Source: Janthinobacterium agaricidamnosum (GTDB lineage: Bacteria > Pseudomonadota > Gammaproteobacteria > Burkholderiales > Burkholderiaceae_D). Taken from it: DNA of 64,000 nucleotides. Shown piece after piece: positions 8,702 through 15,905 of this stretch (position 1 is the stretch's first letter; each line of letters begins with the position of its first letter). A model generated the notes under the pieces. It made no database searches and was not told the DNA's origin. It worked only from the letters and a program-made list of their open reading frames with translations. The position numbers and the translations under genes are program-made. The DNA is taken from the NCBI RefSeq assembly GCF_003667705.1, contig NZ_CP033019.1, positions 434,001 to 498,000 of the forward strand. Reading direction: 5' to 3'.

Positions 8702-10852
8702 TTGATACCCCTTTCAAAGCCGATCTTGCATTTCAGGAAACTCCACCGCCGTTCGCGCATGCTGGCAAGCCGCTGGCTGACGGGCATGCACGCCTATACC
8801 GACACCCTGGCGCAGCGCCGTCCCCTGTGGATGGTCAGCCTGGCCATCGACGAAACGAACTTGTCCGAAGGCTTGCGGGCCGCTTGCGCCTCGAGCGCCA
8901 TGCTGCTCTTGGGCTTGCTGTTCGACCATCCCGATTTTTCCTGGGCCGCCATCGGCGCCTTCTGGACCTGCCTGGCCGACGCGGCCGGTACGCGGCGCAT
9001 GCGTTTCGTGTCGATGGTGGGTTTCGGCCTGCTGTCGACCGTGGCCGGCGGCCTGACGGCGCTGGCGGCCGGCCATGGCGTGGTGACGGCGGCCATCGCC
9101 GTGCTGCTGTTTTCCTGGGCCGGCGCGCTGGCGCGCATCTGGGGCGCGGCCACGGCGCAGGTGGCCATCCTGGCGGCCACGGCCTGCGTGGTGATGGTCA
9201 CGCATCCATTGCAATCGATGACGCAGACGGCGCCTTTCCTGGGGCTGTACATGTTCGGCTGCCTGTTCGCCACCGTGCTCAGTTTTACGGTCTGGCGCAT
9301 CCATCCGTTCGGCCCGAGCCGGCGCGCCATCCGCGCCGCGTATTCGCGCCTGGCCGGCATCGCGCGCGACAATGCGCGCTTCCTGGAACAGGGCCCCGCA
9401 TTGCCGGACGCGGCCGCGCATGGCGCCAGCTACCGTTCGCAGGCGCGCGCCGCGCTGGAAGCGGCACGGGTGGCGCTGGCCGCCGTGCCGCCCGCGCGCG
9501 CGGGCCGCAGCGCCCTGTACGACAATCTGCTGCTGGCACTCAGCGACGCCGAGCGCATCTTCGCCTATCTGATCGCCGTCACGCATACGTGCGAGCGCGA
9601 GCAGCACCGGCTGCGCCAGGACCCGCGCGCGCGGCGCAGTCTGGAAGTGATGGCCGTGCTGCTGCGCCGCCTGGGGCAAGCCGTGCAGCGCCAGCCGGAA
9701 ACGCCACCCCTGGAATTGCAGCGCCGCCTGGCCGGTTGCGGACGGCGCCTGGAAGCGGCGCTGGGCGCCTTGCTGCCCTTGCGCCTGAACGTGGAATTCA
9801 TGGAGCTGGGCTTGCCGCGCGCGACGCAGCTGCCGTGGCGCGAGGCGGCCTTCCTGGCGCTGGGGCAGGCGTGGCAAACGGCGAAAGTCAACGCCACGCC
9901 GCAGTCGCTGAGCTGGCGCCACGCGGCGCGCGTGTCGCTGGCGACGACGGCCGGCTTCCTGCTGGTCGAGGCGCTGCATATTCCGTTCGGCTACTGGGCC
10001 ACCATGGCCATCTTATTGATATTGCAGCCGTCGGTGTCCACCACCTGGCCGCGCGGCATCGAACGCGTGGCGGGCAGCGTGCTGGGCGCCGTGCTGGCCG
10101 TGCTGATCGGCCTCGTCATCTACACGCCGCTGGGCATCTCGCTGGTGGTGTTTCCCCTGATTGTCGCCACGATGGCCTTGCGCCGCGTCAGCTACAGCCT
10201 GCACGTGCTGTTCATGACGCCCGCCTTCGTGCTGGTGGCCGACTATGCGGCGCCGGCCAGCGAGATGGTGTATGCGATGAGCCGCCTGGGCAACAACGTG
10301 CTCGGCTGCGTGTTGGCCCTGCTGGCCACGTTCTTCCTGTGGCCGGACCGCGAGGCGGACGACCTGGATCAGCGCCTGGCGAAAGCCGTGTCGGCCAACC
10401 TGAAATACCTGCTGGCCGTGCTGGCGGCCGGTGGCAAATGGGATAGCGCCATCGCGCGCCTGCGCCGCGAGGCGGGGTTGGCCAGCAATAACGCGGAACA
10501 GGTCTTGCAGCGCTTGCGCATCGAGCGCCGCCTGGACCGCAGCAGCGGCGTGGGCCTGGCGGCGCTGCGCACCTTGCCGCTGCTGCGCCGCGTGGCGGGC
10601 AGCACGGCGCGCATCAGTCTGAGCCCGCAGGCCGAGCCGGCGCCGCCCGAATTGCAACGCTGGATCGCCGAGGTCAGCGGGGAAATCGATGCGCTGCTGC
10701 GCGGTGACGCCGATGCCGGCGCGCCTGGTCCCTGCGTTGCGGAGGGCTTGACGGCCCTGCAAGCCGACGCGGTGGCCCAGGTGCAGCTGCTGCGGGGATT
10801 ATTGCGCGAACACATGCATGCGCAGCCCGTGAGCCTGCCTGTACCGGCCTGA
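8702..10852 (+). CDS. FUSC-family inner-membrane protein (YccS/AaeB-like)
   Basis: This protein of about 716 residues has two hydrophobic blocks, roughly residues 60-190 and 405-560. Each is followed by a soluble helical region, the duplicated layout of FUSC/YccS/AaeB proteins. Family members include the aromatic-carboxylate efflux pump AaeB and fusaric-acid resistance proteins. No membrane-fusion partner gene is adjacent, which favours the YccS-like subgroup, and the substrate is unknown. The start is uncertain: the longest frame begins at TTG 8702, while ATG 8759 is possible and neither has a clear Shine-Dalgarno. Confidence 0.75.
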   Translation: MIPLSKPILHFRKLHRRSRMLASRWLTGMHAYTDTLAQRRPLWMVSLAIDETNLSEGLRAACASSAMLLLGLLFDHPDFSWAAIGAFWTCLADAAGTRRMRFVSMVGFGLLSTVAGGLTALAAGHGVVTAAIAVLLFSWAGALARIWGAATAQVAILAATACVVMVTHPLQSMTQTAPFLGLYMFGCLFATVLSFTVWRIHPFGPSRRAIRAAYSRLAGIARDNARFLEQGPALPDAAAHGASYRSQARAALEAARVALAAVPPARAGRSALYDNLLLALSDAERIFAYLIAVTHTCEREQHRLRQDPRARRSLEVMAVLLRRLGQAVQRQPETPPLELQRRLAGCGRRLEAALGALLPLRLNVEFMELGLPRATQLPWREAAFLALGQAWQTAKVNATPQSLSWRHAARVSLATTAGFLLVEALHIPFGYWATMAILLILQPSVSTTWPRGIERVAGSVLGAVLAVLIGLVIYTPLGISLVVFPLIVATMALRRVSYSLHVLFMTPAFVLVADYAAPASEMVYAMSRLGNNVLGCVLALLATFFLWPDREADDLDQRLAKAVSANLKYLLAVLAAGGKWDSAIARLRREAGLASNNAEQVLQRLRIERRLDRSSGVGLAALRTLPLLRRVAGSTARISLSPQAEPAPPELQRWIAEVSGEIDALLRGDADAGAPGPCVAEGLTALQADAVAQVQLLRGLLREHMHAQPVSLPVPA

Positions 10853-11007
10853 ATATAGCCGCCGGCCGGCTGCGCCCGCAACCGGCCTCTCCTGCTTGCG
10901 GCGCCGATATTGTATAGACGTTTGACGCCTCCCAATCTCTCCAAATTCCACATTCCATGCGCTTTGCCCGTATATTTTCCAAACTGGAAATTTATCGAAA
11001 TGAAACG

Positions 11008-11036
11008 TTGACTCTAAAATAAGTGCGGTCTATATT
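11008..11036 (+). promoter_or_regulatory. sigma-70 promoter of the six-cysteine peptide operon
   Basis: TTGACT at 11008-11013 and TATATT at 11031-11036 are separated by exactly 17 bases, a very good housekeeping promoter. Transcription would start near 11043, about 80 bases upstream of the first peptide gene. A short inverted repeat (TTTCCA-N3-TGGAAA, 10976-10990) lies just upstream of the -35 and could be an operator. Confidence 0.7.
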
Positions 11037-11082
11037 CGTTTTCGTAGCAAGCAAAGATGACATTTCTTACGACTGGTCTGCC

Positions 11083-11103
11083 GCGATTGCCTGAGGCAAT
11101 CGC
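11083..11103. promoter_or_regulatory. perfect 10-bp dyad in the leader of the peptide operon
   Basis: GCGATTGCCT and AGGCAATCGC form a perfect inverted repeat around a single central base. It lies between the promoter and the ribosome-binding site (GGAGAG) of the first peptide gene. It could be a repressor operator in DNA, since the one-base centre is too tight for a simple RNA hairpin without opening inner pairs. It could instead be a mRNA structure controlling translation. Confidence 0.5.
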
Positions 11104-11121
11104 TCACATGGAGAGTAGTAA

Positions 11122-11307
11122 ATGAAAAAGATTGCAGCATTTATTTTCACCCTGGGATTGAGCGCTTCCTATGCCATGGCTTCCGATATCGGCTGCTCTA
11201 CCTGCGAGGAGGAGCTGCGGGAATGCACGATGCAAAATGGCGACAGATCCCCATTTTGCATCGGCAGTTACAAAGCCTGCCTGAGGGTCTGCGACATCGG
11301 CTCCTGA
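11122..11307 (+). CDS. secreted six-cysteine mini-protein 1
   Basis: This 61-residue precursor has a classical signal peptide (MKKIAAFIFTLGLSASYAMA). The mature part of about 40 residues has six cysteines spaced C-x2-C-x6-C-x10-C-x6-C-x3-C. It is the first of four paralogues in this operon that share the cysteine frame but little else. I recognise no named family. An even number of cysteines exported to the periplasm implies disulfides, or metal binding. The start has GGAGAG six to seven bases upstream. The gene is the most divergent in the first spacing (x2 instead of x3). Possible roles are bacteriocin-like peptide, metal buffer or envelope structural protein, and none is shown. Confidence 0.8.
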   Translation: MKKIAAFIFTLGLSASYAMASDIGCSTCEEELRECTMQNGDRSPFCIGSYKACLRVCDIGS

Positions 11308-11382
11308 TCTCCGTGCATTGCCAGGCGGCGGGCAAGCGCATGCTGCGCCGGCCGCCCTCGATCATCTACGTCTCTGATACCT

Positions 11383-11763
11383 ATGATGCAGAAAAAAATG
11401 AAAACCATCGTCATGTATGGCCTGATCCTCGCTGCCGGTCTGGGCAGCGGTTATGGCCTGTCCTTGTTGCCGGGCTTGTTCAAGTCGAATTACACCGAGG
11501 GCAATTACGCGGCGTATTTCCCGAATGCCCAGGCGAAAGTGGTCTTGTACGGCACGGACTGGTGCGGCTACTGCGCCAAGACGCGCGCGTACTTCAAGGA
11601 AAACAAGATCGAATTCGTCGATCTCGATATCGAGAAATCCCCGGAAGCGAAAAAAGCCCATGCGGAACTTGGCGGCGGCGGCGTGCCTGTTGTGCTGATC
11701 GGCAACCGCAAGATTCAGGGTTTTAATGCGGGCGCGCTGGAAGCGGCGCTGAAGAAAATCTGA
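11383..11763 (+). CDS. membrane-anchored glutaredoxin-like thiol-disulfide oxidoreductase
   Basis: This 126-residue protein has an N-terminal hydrophobic anchor (residues 8-28) followed by a glutaredoxin domain, with redox motif CGYC at 61-64 and a cis-proline loop GGVPVVLIG near residue 99. The anchor should place the domain in the periplasm, where it could reduce or isomerise disulfides. It lies between genes for secreted six-cysteine proteins on the same strand, 75 bases after the first and 31 before the second. That makes these proteins its likely clients. ATGs at 11383, 11386 and 11398 are possible starts; all keep the anchor. Confidence 0.82.
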   Translation: MMQKKMKTIVMYGLILAAGLGSGYGLSLLPGLFKSNYTEGNYAAYFPNAQAKVVLYGTDWCGYCAKTRAYFKENKIEFVDLDIEKSPEAKKAHAELGGGGVPVVLIGNRKIQGFNAGALEAALKKI

Positions 11764-11794
11764 CGTTCCCACTTGTTAACTTGAAAGGCTGACC

Positions 11795-11986
11795 ATGTTC
11801 AAAAAGATTGCCGCTTTCCTGTTTGCCGCCGGCGCCGCCCTGTCTTTCAGTGTCCAGGCTGGCGGCCCTGACTGCCCCTTTGTCTGCGAGCGCAACTTGC
11901 TCGATTGCGTGGAATTCGGCCAGCCGGCCTGCATGGAAAATTATCAGGCTTGCCAGAAGGAATGCCTGCGCCCGCCGCATAACTGA
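11795..11986 (+). CDS. secreted six-cysteine mini-protein 2
   Basis: This 63-residue precursor has a signal peptide (MFKKIAAFLFAAGAALSFSVQA). The mature region has cysteines spaced C-x3-C-x6-C-x7-C-x6-C-x3-C and ends in a short Arg-Pro-Pro-His tail. The spacing is symmetric around the central loop, which suggests two antiparallel helices joined by disulfides. AAAGG lies upstream of ATG 11795. It belongs to the same family as the genes at 11122, 12071 and 12366, with no family name known to me. Confidence 0.8.
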   Translation: MFKKIAAFLFAAGAALSFSVQAGGPDCPFVCERNLLDCVEFGQPACMENYQACQKECLRPPHN

Positions 11987-12060
11987 CGCGCGGAAGCACT
12001 TATGGATGACGCGTAAGGGACGGCGCGCCATGGATGTTGCTCATCGTCTCACAATTCAAC

Positions 12061-12424
12061 AGGAGTGCTTATGTTCAAAAAACTGGGTTTCTTTTTGTTT
12101 GCCATGGGCGTCAGCGCCTCGTATGCGATCGCCGGCGGCGGCGAGCCGGAATGCTATGCGCAGTGTGACGACGATCTGGTGCAGTGCATGACCGACCATC
12201 CGACGGCGCCAGGCGCGTGCACCAAGATTCACCGGATGTGCATGAAAAGCTGCGATCCGATCTTGCCATAGATCATGATTGCCGGCTAACCAGTCAGTAC
12301 GCTGGGCAGGCCGGCTGCGTCACTTCATCCATCCTGCCGTCCCTCATTTCCACAAAGGAGTACTTATGTTCAAAAAACTGGGTTTCTTTTTGTTTGCCAT
12401 GGGCGTCAGCGCCTCGTATGCGAT
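12061..12424 (+). repeat. direct repeat: identical RBS plus signal-peptide DNA of two peptide genes
   Basis: Bases 12061-12129 and 12356-12424 differ at one position only. They cover the ribosome-binding site (AGGAGT-N-CTT) and the first 59 bases of each gene, which are identical including third codon positions. The similarity stops abruptly at the signal-peptide cleavage region. The mature coding parts are strongly diverged apart from cysteine codons. Confidence 0.93.
12071..12271 (+). CDS. secreted six-cysteine mini-protein 3
   Basis: This 66-residue precursor starts at ATG 12071, since AGGAG at 12061-12065 is well placed for it; a GTG at 12065 lies within that site. The signal peptide ends around SASYAIA. 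The mature part is acidic at first (ECYAQCDDDLVQC) and has cysteine spacing C-x3-C-x6-C-x10-C-x6-C-x3-C. It also carries two Met and two His residues, which leaves a metal-binding role open. Its first 59 bases are identical to those of the next gene, marking a recent tandem duplication or gene conversion. Confidence 0.8.
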   Translation: MFKKLGFFLFAMGVSASYAIAGGGEPECYAQCDDDLVQCMTDHPTAPGACTKIHRMCMKSCDPILP

Positions 12425-12554
12425 GGCCAGCAGTACCGCCGACATTTCGGAATGCCAGGCCGAGTGTTATATGGCGCTCGACGCCTGTGTCATGGAGTTC
12501 AGTGTGCCTTCATGCGTGCGTGTCAATAAGGCGTGTCTGCAGGCCTGCGGCTAG
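12366..12554 (+). CDS. secreted six-cysteine mini-protein 4
   Basis: This 62-residue precursor starts at ATG 12366 behind AAAGGAG. A longer in-frame start upstream would bury the signal peptide and is rejected. The signal peptide is almost identical to that of mini-protein 3. The mature part has C-x3-C-x6-C-x8-C-x6-C-x3-C and ends right after the last Cys-Gly. It is the last gene of the operon and is followed by a strong terminator. Confidence 0.8.
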   Translation: MFKKLGFFLFAMGVSASYAMASSTADISECQAECYMALDACVMEFSVPSCVRVNKACLQACG

Positions 12555-12579
12555 CAAGCGCCTGTCAGCTTGATGCAAC

Positions 12580-12614
12580 ACGGCGATGCCTGTCAAACTG
12601 CATCGCCGTTTTTT
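12580..12614 (+). terminator. rho-independent terminator closing the peptide operon
   Basis: A 10-bp stem (ACGGCGATGC / GCATCGCCGT) with a 10-base loop is followed by six T. It lies 25 bases after the fourth peptide gene and 3 bases before the end of the convergent cobalamin adenosyltransferase gene. Confidence 0.9.
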
Positions 12615-12616
12615 AT

Positions 12617-13171
12617 TTAGCCCCGCGTGCGGTCATGCCGCCACAGCACGTCGCTGCCGCCGGCAAAGCGGTTGAGCACGCGCGACAGCACGAACAGCAG
12701 GTCCGACAATCGGTTCACGTACTGGCGCGGATGTTCGTGCAGGGGCTCCGCATTGGCCAGGGCGACGATGCTGCGCTCGGCGCGGCGGCAGACGGTGCGG
12801 CACACGTGCGCGAGCGAGGCGGCGCGTGAGCCGGCCGGGAGGATGAATTCGGAGAGGGCCGGCAAGTCCGCATTGTATTTCGCCAGCAGGTCGTCGAGGC
12901 GCAGCACGTGCTCTTCCTTGATCAGCTGGTAGCCGGGGATGCAGATTTCTCCGCCCAGGTCGAACAAATCGTGCTGGATGGCCACCAGTTCGTCGCGCAA
13001 GGCGTCGGGCATGGCTTCGCACAGCAGCAAGCCGATGTTGGAATTGAGTTCATCCACGTCGCCCATGGCGTGGATGCGCGCGCTGTCCTTGCTGGTGCGG
13101 CTGCCGTCGCCCAGGCCGGTGCTGCCATTGTCGCCCGTGCGCGTGGCGATTTTCGAAAGTCGGTTGCCCAT
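12617..13171 (-). CDS. cob(I)yrinic acid a,c-diamide adenosyltransferase, PduO type
   Basis: This 184-residue protein transfers the adenosyl group of ATP to cob(I)alamin to give adenosylcobalamin. The N-terminal ATP-binding segment RTGDNGSTGLGDGSR is intact, as are the central RIHAMGDVDELNS motif and the C-terminal RTVCRRAERS ... RLSDLLFVLSR helices of the PduO/MMAB type. The start is ATG 13171 (MGNRLSKI). In-frame sequence further upstream runs into the divergent glcD promoter and lacks family features. No other cobalamin genes are present in the window. Confidence 0.92.
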   Translation of the reverse strand: MGNRLSKIATRTGDNGSTGLGDGSRTSKDSARIHAMGDVDELNSNIGLLLCEAMPDALRDELVAIQHDLFDLGGEICIPGYQLIKEEHVLRLDDLLAKYNADLPALSEFILPAGSRAASLAHVCRTVCRRAERSIVALANAEPLHEHPRQYVNRLSDLLFVLSRVLNRFAGGSDVLWRHDRTRG

Positions 13172-13300
13172 GATGCTGATCCTGTAAAGAAGAATGGGGG
13201 CAGCATACGACACTGTGCGCCGCCCGGCGCCGGATTTGCAGGCAAATCGGACAAAAAATGCGGTGCGCGCCACTTTTGTGCTTACAATCGTTGCACGTCC

Positions 13301-14812
13301 ATGCCTCTTGCCATCCATCTTATGCTCAATGCCGCCCCTGAACCCGGATTGACCGCCGCGCGCCAGCAAGCCGTCGTCGCGGCCCTGCTGGCCGTGCTGC
13401 CGGCCCGCTGCGTGCTGTCCGACGCTGAAGACACGCGCCCGTATGAATGCGACGGCCTGGCCGCCTACCGCCAGCTGCCGATGGTGGTGACCCTGCCCGA
13501 CACGGAAGAACAGGTCATCGCCATCCTCGGCGTCTGCCGCGAACTTGGCGTGCCGATCGTGCCGCGCGGCGCCGGCACGGGCTTGTCGGGCGGCGCCTTG
13601 CCCATCGCCGACGGCGTGGTGCTGTCGACGGCGCGTTTGAACCGTATCGTGCGCCTCGACGCTTATGCGCGTACGGCCGTGGTGCAGCCGGGCGTGCGCA
13701 ACCTGGCCATTTCCGAAGCGGCGGCGCCCCACGCGCTGTACTACGCGCCCGACCCGTCCTCGCAGATCGCCTGCAGCATCGGCGGCAACGTGGCGGAAAA
13801 CTCGGGCGGCGTGCATTGCCTCAAATACGGCCTGACCGTGCACAATGTGCTGCGCGTGCGCGTCGTCACCATCGACGGCGACGTGCTGGAACTGGGCGGC
13901 GAATGCCTCGATTCGCCCGGCCTGGACCTGCTGGCCGTCTTCATCGGTTCCGAAGGCATGCTGGGCATCGTCACGGAAGTGACGGTGAAACTGATACCGA
14001 AGCCGGCGACGGCGCGGGTCATCATGGCCTCGTTCGGCGACGTCGTCACGGGCGGCAATGCCGTGGCCAACGTGATCGCCGCCGGCATCATCCCGGCCGG
14101 CCTGGAAATGATGGACCAGACCTCGTCGCGCATGGTCGAACCGTTCGTCAAGGCCGGCTACGACACCGACGCGGCGGCCATTTTGCTGTGCGAAGCGGAC
14201 GGCACGCACGAGGAAGTGGAAGAGGAAATCGCCCGCATGACGGCCGTGCTGGAAGGGGCGGGCGCCAGCGCCATTGCCGTCTCGCAGTCGGAAGCGGAGC
14301 GCATGAAATTCTGGTCCGGCCGCAAGAACGCGTTCCCCGCCGCGGGACGCATCTCGCCCGACTACTACTGCATGGACGGCACCATCCCGCGCAAGCGCCT
14401 GGCGGAAGTGCTGACGGGCATCGCCGCCATGGAAACGACGCATGGCTTGCGCTGCGCCAACGTGTTCCACGCGGGCGACGGCAATCTGCACCCGCTGATC
14501 CTGTTCGACGCCAACAAGCCCGGCGAATTCGAGCGCGCCGAGGCGTTTGGCGCGGACATCCTGGCCCTGTGCGTGGCCGTGGGCGGCACCATCACGGGCG
14601 AACATGGCGTGGGCATGGAAAAGATCAATTCCATGTGCGTGCAATTTACGCGCGCCGAACTCGATGCCTTCTTTGCCGTCAAGCGCGCCTTCGATCCCCA
14701 TGCCTTGCTGAACCCGGACAAGGCGATTCCCACCTTGAACCGCTGCGCCGAATTCGGCAAGATGCATGTGACGGCGGGACGCCTGCCGTTCGCCAACCTG
14801 CCCCGTTTTTAA
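13301..14812 (+). CDS. glcD: glycolate oxidase, FAD-binding subunit GlcD
   Basis: This protein of about 503 residues is of the vanillyl-alcohol-oxidase/FAD-linked oxidase family. The N-terminal FAD-binding segment (PRGAGTGLSGGALPIADGVVLS) and the mid-domain DPSSQIACSIGGNVAENSGG are intact. The C-terminal cap region contains the conserved NVFHAGDGNLHP and GGTITGEHGVG motifs. With GlcE and GlcF it oxidises glycolate (and D-lactate) to glyoxylate, passing electrons to the respiratory chain. The start may be ATG 13301 or 13322; TACAAT at 13282-13287 looks like a -10, which would give a very short leader. glcE follows after 16 bases. Confidence 0.92.
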   Translation: MPLAIHLMLNAAPEPGLTAARQQAVVAALLAVLPARCVLSDAEDTRPYECDGLAAYRQLPMVVTLPDTEEQVIAILGVCRELGVPIVPRGAGTGLSGGALPIADGVVLSTARLNRIVRLDAYARTAVVQPGVRNLAISEAAAPHALYYAPDPSSQIACSIGGNVAENSGGVHCLKYGLTVHNVLRVRVVTIDGDVLELGGECLDSPGLDLLAVFIGSEGMLGIVTEVTVKLIPKPATARVIMASFGDVVTGGNAVANVIAAGIIPAGLEMMDQTSSRMVEPFVKAGYDTDAAAILLCEADGTHEEVEEEIARMTAVLEGAGASAIAVSQSEAERMKFWSGRKNAFPAAGRISPDYYCMDGTIPRKRLAEVLTGIAAMETTHGLRCANVFHAGDGNLHPLILFDANKPGEFERAEAFGADILALCVAVGGTITGEHGVGMEKINSMCVQFTRAELDAFFAVKRAFDPHALLNPDKAIPTLNRCAEFGKMHVTAGRLPFANLPRF

Positions 14813-14828
14813 TTTTCCGGAGACCCCA

Positions 14829-15899
14829 TTGCAAGCGATAGCGGAACAATTCAGGCAGCAGATTCTGGCGTCCAGCGCGGCGGGCAAGCTCTTGCGCCTG
14901 CGCGGCGGCGGCACGAAAGACTGGTATGGCCAGCAGCTCGATGGCGAGGTGCTCGACACGCGCGCGTATGCGGGCATCATCGATTATGAACCGACGGAGC
15001 TGGTGATCACGGCCCGCTGCGGCACGCCGCTCGCCGAGATCGAGGCGGCGCTGGCCGCGCGCAACCAGATGCTGGCTTTCGAGCCGCCGCATTTCGGCGC
15101 TGGCGCCACGCTGGGCGGCGTCGTCGCCAGCGCCTTGTCCGGGCCGCGCCGGGCCAGCGCGGGCGCCTTGCGTGACTTCGTCCTGGGCGCCGTGCTGATG
15201 GATGGCCATGGCGAACGCCTGGCCTTTGGCGGGCAGGTCATGAAAAACGTGGCCGGCTACGATGTCTCGCGCCTGCTGGCGGGGTCCATGGGCACGCTGG
15301 GCCTGATCCTGGAAGTGTCGCTGAAGGTGCTGCCCCTGCCGCTGCGCGAAGCGACCTTGCGCGTGGCGTGTGCGGAAATTGCCGCCTTGCGCCTGCTCAA
15401 TGAATGGGCCGGTCAACCGCTGCCCATTTCAGCCAGCTGCTGGCACGATGGCGTCTTGAGCGTACGCCTGTCCGGCGCCGAGGCGGCCGTCTCGGCGGCG
15501 TTGCACGCGCTGGGCGGCGAGGTGCTGGCGCCCGATGACGCGGCCGCCTTCTGGCTGTCCGTGCGCGAGCAGACGCACGCCTTCTTTGCGGGCGCGGGCA
15601 GCTTGTGGCGGCTGTCGCTGCCGCCGCACGCCAGCGCCGTGATCGTCAAGGGGCGCCAGTTGATCGAGTGGGGCGGGGCGCAGCGCTGGCTCAAGCTCGA
15701 CGCCGACGCCGATGCGGCCGGGGCGCTAGACATCCGCCAGGCGGTGGCCGCCGCTGGCGGCCACGCCACCCTGTTCCGCGGCGGCGACAAGGCCGTGGGC
15801 GTATTCCATCCGCTGGCGCCGGCCGTTGAAAAAATCCACCAGCGCCTGCGGCAGGCTTTCGACCCGGCCGGCATCTTCAACCCGCACAGAATGTATTGA
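14829..15899 (+). CDS. glcE: glycolate oxidase subunit GlcE
   Basis: This 356-residue FAD-binding protein resembles the N-terminal half of GlcD (RLRGGGTKDWYGQ; PPHFGAGATLGGVVASALSG; GGQVMKNVAGYDVSRL), as expected for GlcE. It starts with TTG 14829 behind a GGAGA six bases upstream. No ATG is suitably placed. It ends seven bases before glcF. The three subunits form the membrane-associated glycolate dehydrogenase. Confidence 0.9.
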   Translation: MQAIAEQFRQQILASSAAGKLLRLRGGGTKDWYGQQLDGEVLDTRAYAGIIDYEPTELVITARCGTPLAEIEAALAARNQMLAFEPPHFGAGATLGGVVASALSGPRRASAGALRDFVLGAVLMDGHGERLAFGGQVMKNVAGYDVSRLLAGSMGTLGLILEVSLKVLPLPLREATLRVACAEIAALRLLNEWAGQPLPISASCWHDGVLSVRLSGAEAAVSAALHALGGEVLAPDDAAAFWLSVREQTHAFFAGAGSLWRLSLPPHASAVIVKGRQLIEWGGAQRWLKLDADADAAGALDIRQAVAAAGGHATLFRGGDKAVGVFHPLAPAVEKIHQRLRQAFDPAGIFNPHRMY

Positions 15900-15905
15900 G
15901 CGCGC

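Noticed and set aside
10853..11121. Possible tRNA or small RNA in the gap before the peptide operon
   Set aside because: I could not fold any cloverleaf here; the visible content is a promoter and dyads.
13199..14980. Long upstream extension of the cobalamin adenosyltransferase frame across glcD
   Set aside because: The conserved protein begins at 13171; the extra residues are antisense to glcD and not part of the family.
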